From positions 1,798,001 to 1,862,000 of the forward strand of contig JADKFS010000001.1 in the NCBI GenBank assembly GCA_016717335.1: a DNA stretch of 64,000 bases. Direction: 5' to 3'. How positions within the stretch are numbered: the stretch's first letter is position 1; every line of letters starts with the position of its first letter. A program made the position numbers and the translations under genes. The notes under the pieces are model-generated. The model did no database searches. It had not been told where the DNA came from and worked only from the letters and a program-made list of their open reading frames with translations. This DNA is from Candidatus Ribeiella danica. GTDB lineage: Bacteria; Chloroflexota; Chloroflexia; Chloroflexales; Roseiflexaceae. Below, one piece after another: positions 59,028 through 64,000 of the stretch.

Positions 59028-59056
59028 AGCATACACCACTCTTAAAGATTTGTCAA
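59028..59056 (-). promoter_or_regulatory. Sigma-70-type promoter of the LacI-type gene
   Basis: On the minus strand TTGACA (59051-59056), 17-bp spacer, TATGCT (59028-59033). The best promoter in the window. It would give a 5' leader of about 230 bases. Confidence 0.7.
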
Positions 59057-59134
59057 CTATCAATTTTAGTCTCCTTCCCGCTCCGCATTCAAGCTATCGA
59101 TTTCTCACAGAGCTGTGCTACACCCCGCCCTCGT

Positions 59135-59260
59135 ACCCCCTCCCCTGGTAGGGGAGGGGCAAGATTCATGGCAGCAGGGCGCGGCTGCTTTGCAGCCGCG
59201 CCCTGCTGCCAAACGTATACCCCCTCTCCCATTTTGGGAGAGGGGGCAGGGGGTGAGGGT
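59135..59260. repeat. Cloverleaf-like palindromic module J
   Basis: Arm CCCCTCCCCTggtAGGGGAGGGG, core hairpin 59169-59211 with 20-bp arms (TGGCAGCAGGGCGCGGCTGC) and TTT loop, arm CCCTCTCCCattttGGGAGAGGG, then GGGGGCAGGGGGTGAGGG. It lies in a divergent region, unlike most copies. Confidence 0.85.
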
Positions 59261-59398
59261 AAGCAGTACAGTAAAGTATCTATGCGCGGTCACGCGCAAA
59301 GCCCCGCGGCGCGGTTTGTCATATCTCGCTGCTTTATGGTAGGATAGCTGCGCCGCGCGCCAGCGCACCGCGAAGTGTATGACTGTTCAGGAGTAGCT

Positions 59399-60010
59399 AT
59401 GACTCGCCCCGGCTCCGGCGGCCGCATCGAAGTAATCTGCGGCTGTATGTTCAGCGGCAAAACTGAGGAGTTGATCCGCCGGCTCCACCACGTCCAGATC
59501 GCGCGCCAGCGGCTGCGCGCCTTCACCCCTCGCCGCGACACGCGCTACTCGGTCGGCAACCTGGTCAGCCACAACGGCGTGCGGATCGAGGCGCTGCCGA
59601 TCGACTCGATCCACGAGGTGCCCGAGCACATCCAGGACGACGTCCAGGTCATCGCGCTCGACGAGCTGCACTTTTTCGAAAGCGATCCCGACGCGATCGT
59701 CGCGATCTGCCAGGCGCTGGCCGACCGCGGGCTGCGGGTGATCGCGGCCGGGCTCGACCAGGATTTCCGCGCCGAGCCATTCCCGGCGATGTCGCGGCTG
59801 CTGTCGGTGGCCGAGCAGGTCGACAAGCTCTACGCGATCTGCGTGCGCTGCGGTGCCTATGCCACTCGCTCGCAGCGGCTGATCGACGGCCGGCCCGCGC
59901 CCTACAATGCGCCGACGATCGCGGTGGGCGGGCTCGACATGTACGAGGCCAGGTGCCGCGCCTGCTTCGAGCCCCCGGTGCGAGCAGATCAGGGTTATAG
60001 ATCGGCGTAG
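59399..60010 (+). CDS. tdk: Thymidine kinase (class II)
   Basis: ATG 59399 follows CAGGAGTAG. The 203-residue protein has Walker A GCMFSGKTEEL (about 14-24), the Walker B/active-site stretch VIALDELHFFE (about 85-95, catalytic Glu), the lasso-domain zinc ligands CVRCG (about 145) and CRACF (about 188), and the thymidine-contact loop GGLDMYEARC. It phosphorylates thymidine with ATP for salvage. It probably starts its own transcript with the SpoIIM-like gene 65 bp behind. Confidence 0.95.
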   Translation: MTRPGSGGRIEVICGCMFSGKTEELIRRLHHVQIARQRLRAFTPRRDTRYSVGNLVSHNGVRIEALPIDSIHEVPEHIQDDVQVIALDELHFFESDPDAIVAICQALADRGLRVIAAGLDQDFRAEPFPAMSRLLSVAEQVDKLYAICVRCGAYATRSQRLIDGRPAPYNAPTIAVGGLDMYEARCRACFEPPVRADQGYRSA

Positions 60011-60075
60011 GCTCCCTGGGACACTTGAGCCCGCTCCTTCGTCGTTCCGCAGCTTCCCGGTGCAAAGGACTGCGC

Positions 60076-61053
60076 ATGCTTGCCGAAGACTTCATCGCCG
60101 CAAAAAAAGCCAGCTGGGAGCGCCTGACCGGCATCCTCGACAAGTCACAGCTCGGCGGCCTCGTCACCCTGTCGGCCGAGGAGCTGACCGAGCTGGGCCG
60201 ACTGTACCGCGGCGCGACCTCGGACCTAGCGGTTGCCCGGCGCGACTTCGCCGGCCACCGCGTCGCGGAGTACCTCAACAGCCTGGTCGCCCGCGCGCAC
60301 GGCGCGGTCTACCAGAGCCGGGCGGCGCGCCGCCGCGGCATCGTCGAGTTTTTCACGGCCACGTTCCCGCGAACATTTCGCGCAACCTGGGGCTACACGC
60401 TGGCGGCGTTTCTCATGTTTCTGCTGCCCGCGCTCGTGAGCTTCGGGGTCGCCTACCAGGACCCCGCCGCGGGCGCCGCGCTGTTCCCTGGCATCGAGGA
60501 CCGCATCCAGGACATTCGCGACAAACATGAGTGGTGGAAGGATATCAACGACGAGGGCCGCGCAGCCTCGGCCTCGTTCATCATGACCAATAACATCCGC
60601 GTCGCGATTCTGGCGTTCGCCGGGGGCGCGCTGCTGGGGGTCTTCACGCTCTACATCCTCGCCCAGAATGGGCTGATGCTCGGCATTGTCGCCGGCGCGG
60701 CCCAGGCACTCGGCTTCAGCGCGAACCTGTGGGGCTTTGTCGCGGCCCACGGCATGATCGAGCTGAGCGTCATTTTCATCGCCGGCGGCGCCGGGCTGCA
60801 GCTCGGCTGGTCGGTCGTTCGCCCCGGCCTGCTGACCCGCCGCGCCGCGCTCGTGCTGGCCGCACGGCGGGCCGCCCAGCTGCTGCTCGGCTGTATTCCG
60901 CTGCTCGTCGTCGCCGGCACGATCGAGGGCTTCGTCTCGCCCTCGAATCTACCGCTTGCCGCCAAGCTGGCCGTCTCGGTGGGCTCGGGCGCGCTGCTGT
61001 ACGGCTACCTGCTGCTGGCCGGGCGCGAGCGGCGCAGCATGCGCTACGGGTAG
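60076..61053 (+). CDS. Stage II sporulation protein M (SpoIIM)-like membrane protein
   Basis: ATG 60076 has AAAGGA upstream. The 325-residue protein has a cytoplasmic N-terminal helical region (about 1-105) with AEDFIAAKKASWERL and then at least five TM helices. The family motif (PF01944) is seen at about 175-215 (SFIMTNNIRVAILAFAGG, LLGVFTLYILAQNGLMLG). In Bacillus SpoIIM is part of the DMP engulfment complex, but the family is common in non-sporulating bacteria, often beside RDD or DUF58 genes. Neither is present here. The role is unknown. Confidence 0.9.
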   Translation: MLAEDFIAAKKASWERLTGILDKSQLGGLVTLSAEELTELGRLYRGATSDLAVARRDFAGHRVAEYLNSLVARAHGAVYQSRAARRRGIVEFFTATFPRTFRATWGYTLAAFLMFLLPALVSFGVAYQDPAAGAALFPGIEDRIQDIRDKHEWWKDINDEGRAASASFIMTNNIRVAILAFAGGALLGVFTLYILAQNGLMLGIVAGAAQALGFSANLWGFVAAHGMIELSVIFIAGGAGLQLGWSVVRPGLLTRRAALVLAARRAAQLLLGCIPLLVVAGTIEGFVSPSNLPLAAKLAVSVGSGALLYGYLLLAGRERRSMRYG

Positions 61054-61069
61054 CGTGAAAGCGTGATCA

Positions 61070-61262
61070 GGCGATAGGGCGATGCGGGCGAGGGGATGAT
61101 CGGGCGAGGGGGCGATGGGCGAGGGGGCGAAGGGGGTGATGGGCAATGCGGGCGAGAGGGTGAGAGGATATAAGCGGACCTGTCTCCTTGTCTCCTTGTC
61201 TCCTTGTCTCCTTGTCTCCTTGTCTCCTTGCCTCCTTGTTAGTCCAAATCCCAAGCCCCAAG
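61070..61262. repeat. GGGCGA(T/G)- and CTCCTTGT-type arrays after the SpoIIM-like gene
   Basis: Imperfect GGGCGATG/GGGCGAGG units (about 61076-61160) are followed by six TCTCCTTG octamers (61186-61240). They lie between convergent genes. Confidence 0.85.
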
Positions 61263-61269
61263 GATCTCC

Positions 61270-61659
61270 TCACCTTGTCGCCTTGTCGGGATGAGGTGTA
61301 AGGACGAGCTGGTCGCCGACGGCGGTGCCCGTCGCCTCGATCACGCCGGCAGGCAGCTCGATCACATAGCGGCCGCGCGTTGGCGCCACGCCGGCGTACG
61401 GGCGCCAGGGCGGCATGGCCGCGCGCAGTCCGGCGACACGATCAGACCGATCGACGAACAGCACGTCGATCGGTATCCGCATAAAAAAGGTGTGGATGCT
61501 CCACTCGGGGTAGATGATCAGCGCGTAGCTCTCGGGCAGGGCCGCTCGCCCGATCAGGCCGCGGCCGCGCGCCCAGAACGAGCGCGCCAGCTCAGCCCGC
61601 GCCGCCAGCGTGTGGCCGCGGGTCTGGTTCGTGATGTGGATCACCGGCGGCTGCGGCAT
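61270..61659 (-). CDS. DUF192 family protein
   Basis: The 129-residue protein has the DUF192 pattern: ARSFWARGRGLIGRAALPES (about 26-45), PEWSIHTFFMRIPIDVLFVD (about 51-70), and the YVIELPAGVIEATGTAVGDQ end (about 97-116). The fold is a compact beta barrel. The function is unknown, and archaeal and bacterial members often sit next to pili or secretion genes. Here it stands downstream of the Tad genes, which agrees with that. Confidence 0.9.
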   Translation of the reverse strand: MPQPPVIHITNQTRGHTLAARAELARSFWARGRGLIGRAALPESYALIIYPEWSIHTFFMRIPIDVLFVDRSDRVAGLRAAMPPWRPYAGVAPTRGRYVIELPAGVIEATGTAVGDQLVLTPHPDKATR

Positions 61660-61696
61660 CGTGCGCCTGTCTCCGCTCGGGCGGCGGCAAGGCTGA

Positions 61697-62623
61697 TCAG
61701 ACGCCGCTGAGCGACTGCATCAGCCGCGGGATCGCCGGCCCCAGGATCACGACGAACAGCGACGGGAAGATCAGAAACGCCATCGGGATCAGCATCTTGA
61801 TCGGCGCCTTGTGGGCCGCCTCTTCGGCGCGCTGGCGGCGCCGGATGCGCATCTGGTCGGACTGAATCCGCAAGATCTTCCCGATCGACACGCCGAGCTG
61901 CTCGGCCTGGATCACCGCGGCGACGAACGTCTGAATGTCCTCGACGCCGGTGCGCTGCGACATATCCTTCAGCGCATCGCGGCGAGCGCGACCGAGGCGC
62001 GTATCGGTGAGCACGCGCTTGAACTCAGTCGACAGCTCGTTATCCCACTTGTCTGCCACGCGCATCAGCGCGAGATCGAAGGCCAGGCCCGCCTCCACGC
62101 TGATCGTCAGCAGATCGAGCGCGTCCGGGAGCGCCTTGACGATATTGTGCTTGCGCTTCTTGATCTGCTGGCCGAGCCACATCCCCGGCAGCAGGTAGCC
62201 CAGCACGGCGCCGATCGCGCTGTACATCAGCGCCTTCGACGTCTCCATGCCCTGGCTGAACGTGACCACGACCGTGATCACCAGGAGCAGGATGCACAGC
62301 CCCATGCGCATCCCGGAAAACATGACCGGCGTGATATTGCCGGGGTTGCCGGCCTGCTGAATGTTCAGCCGCAAGCGCTCGGCGCTCTGCTTCGGGCCAA
62401 CCTTGCCCAGCTGGCCCAGGACGGCGCGCGCGAGTGGGACGAGTACGCGCTGGCTGAACGGCTGCTGCAGCTCCAGCTCGTCCAGCGTCATCGTCCGCTC
62501 GGTAAACTGGCTCAGGCGCTCGCCAATGGCATCCGTCTGGGCGGGCTGCATCATCATGATGACGAGCAGCCCGATGATCGCGACCAGAACCACTCCGAGC
62601 GCAACAATAATCGGACTCATCAC
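61697..62623 (-). CDS. tadC: Type II secretion/Tad-pilus inner-membrane protein, TadC type
   Basis: The 308-residue protein has the GspF domain (PF00482) at about 165-285. Helices lie at about 4-28, 105-128, 130-150 and 278-305. The TadC-type sequence ISVEAGLAFDLALMRVADK precedes a cytoplasmic helix pair. With TadB, 6 bp upstream, it forms the membrane platform for pilin assembly. Confidence 0.9.
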   Translation of the reverse strand: MMSPIIVALGVVLVAIIGLLVIMMMQPAQTDAIGERLSQFTERTMTLDELELQQPFSQRVLVPLARAVLGQLGKVGPKQSAERLRLNIQQAGNPGNITPVMFSGMRMGLCILLLVITVVVTFSQGMETSKALMYSAIGAVLGYLLPGMWLGQQIKKRKHNIVKALPDALDLLTISVEAGLAFDLALMRVADKWDNELSTEFKRVLTDTRLGRARRDALKDMSQRTGVEDIQTFVAAVIQAEQLGVSIGKILRIQSDQMRIRRRQRAEEAAHKAPIKMLIPMAFLIFPSLFVVILGPAIPRLMQSLSGV

Positions 62624-62629
62624 GTCACC

Positions 62630-63634
62630 TCACACTTCAATATCGACGATCTTCATAATCACGAAGAAGCCGCTGATAATCATCACCAGCGCAGCCACCG
62701 GCAGGCAGCACCACGCCTCCGGCGGCATGCCGAACTTAAACATCGGCGACATGTAGTCCGGGTTGATCACGGTGATCGCGACAGCCAGCACGACCGGCAG
62801 CGCCGTGATCACATAGGCGGAGATGCGCCCCTGTGCCGTAAGCACGGCGATCTCGCCCTTGATGCGCACGCGCTCGCGGATGGTGTGGCCGATCGTCTCC
62901 AGGATCTGCGCCAGGTTCCCGCCAACCTCGTGCTGGATATTCACCGCTGTGATGAGCAGATCGAGGTCGTCCGAAGGCACGCGCCGCAGCAGGTTGCCGA
63001 GCGCCTCTTCGGTCGAGAGCCCCAGGCCGATCTCCTGGACGACGCGCCGGAACTCGCTTGACATCGGCGCCGGCGCCTCGCGCGAGACCAGGTCCATCGA
63101 CTGGAGGAAGCTGTAGCCGCTGCGCAGCGAGTTGGCCATCAGCGTGATGCCGTCGCCGAGCTGGTTGTTGAACGACTTGATCCGCTTGCGCGCGGCGTAC
63201 GCGACGTACAGGTTCGGGGCGAACGAGAATAGAATGCCGCCGACCAGCGCCGAGAGCAGCAGCGCCGCCGTGCTGGCGCGGCCGATAAACGCGCCGGCGG
63301 CCACGCCGATCGCTGCGGCCAGGATCTTCATGCCGATGAACTCGGTGACCGTGAGCTTGAGATCGGCGCGTGCGAGATCGCGCGCGATCTTGCTGCCCTG
63401 CTTGCCCTTGCTGACCGCCGCATCAATCTTCGCCAGCGGCTTAGCCTCTGGGGCCGCGCTACGATCGGTTCGCCCGGCAAACTGGCTCAGTCGATCATCG
63501 ACGCTTCGCGCGCCCGCCGCTCCGCCGAGCGACCTGCGGCCCAGCAGGGCGACGACCACGACGAGCAGTAATAATACTCCGCCGACGAAAATCAGCGTCG
63601 TTGAACTCACTGGCAGGCTCGTCGGAAGCTGCAT
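62630..63634 (-). CDS. tadB: Type II secretion/Tad-pilus inner-membrane protein, TadB type
   Basis: The 334-residue protein has an N-terminal TM helix (about 11-30), a cytoplasmic linker, two TM helices at about 110-150, the GspF domain (about 160-290: DGITLMANSLRSGYSFLQSM) and two terminal helices. In TadB the LRSGYS/LPDAL-type helix forms the contact with the ATPase. The gene is followed by tadC and preceded, across a MITE-like repeat, by the tadA end. Confidence 0.92.
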   Translation of the reverse strand: MQLPTSLPVSSTTLIFVGGVLLLLVVVVALLGRRSLGGAAGARSVDDRLSQFAGRTDRSAAPEAKPLAKIDAAVSKGKQGSKIARDLARADLKLTVTEFIGMKILAAAIGVAAGAFIGRASTAALLLSALVGGILFSFAPNLYVAYAARKRIKSFNNQLGDGITLMANSLRSGYSFLQSMDLVSREAPAPMSSEFRRVVQEIGLGLSTEEALGNLLRRVPSDDLDLLITAVNIQHEVGGNLAQILETIGHTIRERVRIKGEIAVLTAQGRISAYVITALPVVLAVAITVINPDYMSPMFKFGMPPEAWCCLPVAALVMIISGFFVIMKIVDIEV

Positions 63635-63891
63635 ACTGGGATCCTTTCCAGCCTATAGCTGTGAGCAAAAGCATTGAGCCAGTACGCAAGAACGAGCTGC
63701 CATTGTGATGCGATCCGTCTTACTGCCCACTGGCTCCTGCCGACTGCCCACTGGTATAGAGGTTCTCGGTCGTGCCAACCCTCCCCGCCGTGGGATGCTT
63801 GGTCCTGCGACTCCAGCCCTCCGCTGCGAGAAGCTTAAGGGGAGGGCTGGAGAGGTGTAGTCGCTCCAACCCTCCCGTTTCCGGCAGCCTC
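63635..63891. repeat. Spacer in the Tad operon with a MITE-like element and a hairpin
   Basis: The MITE-like copy 3 fills 63652-63760. A hairpin CTCCAGCCCTCC (63811-63822) / GGAGGGCTGGAG (63841-63852) with an 18-nt loop lies between it and the tadA stop. The repeats separate tadA from tadB by 257 bp, where Tad operons are usually tight. Confidence 0.75.
63652..63760 (+). mobile_element. MITE-like element, copy 3
   Basis: It starts CCTATAGCTGTGAGCAAAAG and ends GCCCACTGGTATAG. Over the whole length it differs from copy 2 at only some dozen positions by eye (for example GAACGAGCTGCCATTGTGAT against GAACGAGATGCCGTTGTGAT). Confidence 0.85.
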
Positions 63892-64000
63892 TTAGAAAAA
63901 CGACCGCTCGCCGGCGTAGCCGAAGATATTCGGCGGCAGGTAGATGTTCTGCGCCTCGAACAGCTCGACGAACTTGGGCCGAATGCCGGTCGGCCGCAGC
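63892..64000 (-). CDS. Tad-pilus secretion ATPase, C-terminal end only (TadA/CpaF type)
   Basis: The last 35 codons are in the window, ending FGYAGERSFF and TAA. The LRPTGIRPKFVELFEAQNIY and LPPNIF stretch is characteristic of the CpaF/TadA C-terminus. Its place directly before tadB and tadC supports the call. The catalytic part lies outside the window. Confidence 0.85.
   Translation of the reverse strand, partial: LRPTGIRPKFVELFEAQNIYLPPNIFGYAGERSFF

Noticed and set aside
60076..61053. Evidence for sporulation
   Set aside because: SpoIIM-like proteins are widespread in bacteria that do not sporulate, and no other spore gene is in the window.
1..64000. tRNA or rRNA genes
   Set aside because: Reading for T-loop and acceptor-stem patterns gave no candidate I could defend. 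The cloverleaf look of the modules is not tRNA: stems are far too long and lack conserved tRNA bases.

Overview
The window is high-GC DNA with long intergenic spacers packed with repeats. The mix of genes is lipoproteins and ABC transporters without porins, an LPNTG-anchored phosphoesterase, a Tad-type secretion locus, OpcA with Zwf, a SpoIIM-family protein, and many GTG/TTG starts behind GGAGG ribosome sites. This suits a Chloroflexota genome, most likely class Chloroflexia (Roseiflexus/Kouleothrix-like). That assignment is inference; there is no rRNA or other phylogenetic marker in the window.

Layout. 1-5.3 kb: a truncated serine hydrolase, a FAD amine oxidase, a YbhN-like membrane protein, a LacI-type regulator and a small membrane protein. 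5.5-9.5 kb (minus): peptidase-zwf-membrane protein-opcA, an operon for entry into the oxidative pentose phosphate pathway. 9.6-18.1 kb: MFS and MATE transporters, M16 peptidase, GNAT, FAD oxidoreductase and CcdA. 18.5-20.7 kb: a NUDIX hydrolase and a three-gene envelope-stress operon (amphipathic helical protein, holin-X-like, DUF3618). 21-24 kb: a 1002-residue STAND-like protein with an altered Walker A. 24.6-28.3 kb: a universal stress protein, MscS, MscL and DUF4332, an osmotic/stress group. 28.4-34.4 kb (minus): LPNTG phosphoesterase, FAH-family enzyme, patatin and a substrate-binding/OmpA fusion lipoprotein. 35.6-43.8 kb: PHP phosphoesterase, M20 peptidase, DMT exporter, lipoprotein, PanE-type reductase and PlsY. 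43.9-47.9 kb (minus): a P-loop ATPase followed by a membrane-spanning TPR protein, which looks like a STAND protein split over two genes. 47.9-52.8 kb: DAO oxidase, ThrE and RarA. 53.6-58.8 kb (minus): a sugar ABC importer downstream of its likely LacI regulator. 59.4-64 kb: thymidine kinase, a SpoIIM-like protein, DUF192, TadC, TadB and the end of the TadA/CpaF ATPase.

The most unusual content is between the genes. Four dispersed repeat systems recur: (1) cloverleaf-like modules, with an outer inverted repeat enclosing two constant hairpins and one long core hairpin whose sequence changes from copy to copy while pairing is kept, mostly placed just after genes; (2) a GC-rich element of about 200-500 bp found before gene starts; (3) arrays of 7-8 bp units that begin at stop codons and in places extend the coding sequence; (4) a roughly 108-bp MITE-like element with terminal inverted repeats, one copy of which sits inside a copy of element 2 and several of which supply a stop codon. 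No rRNA, tRNA or CRISPR array was recognised.
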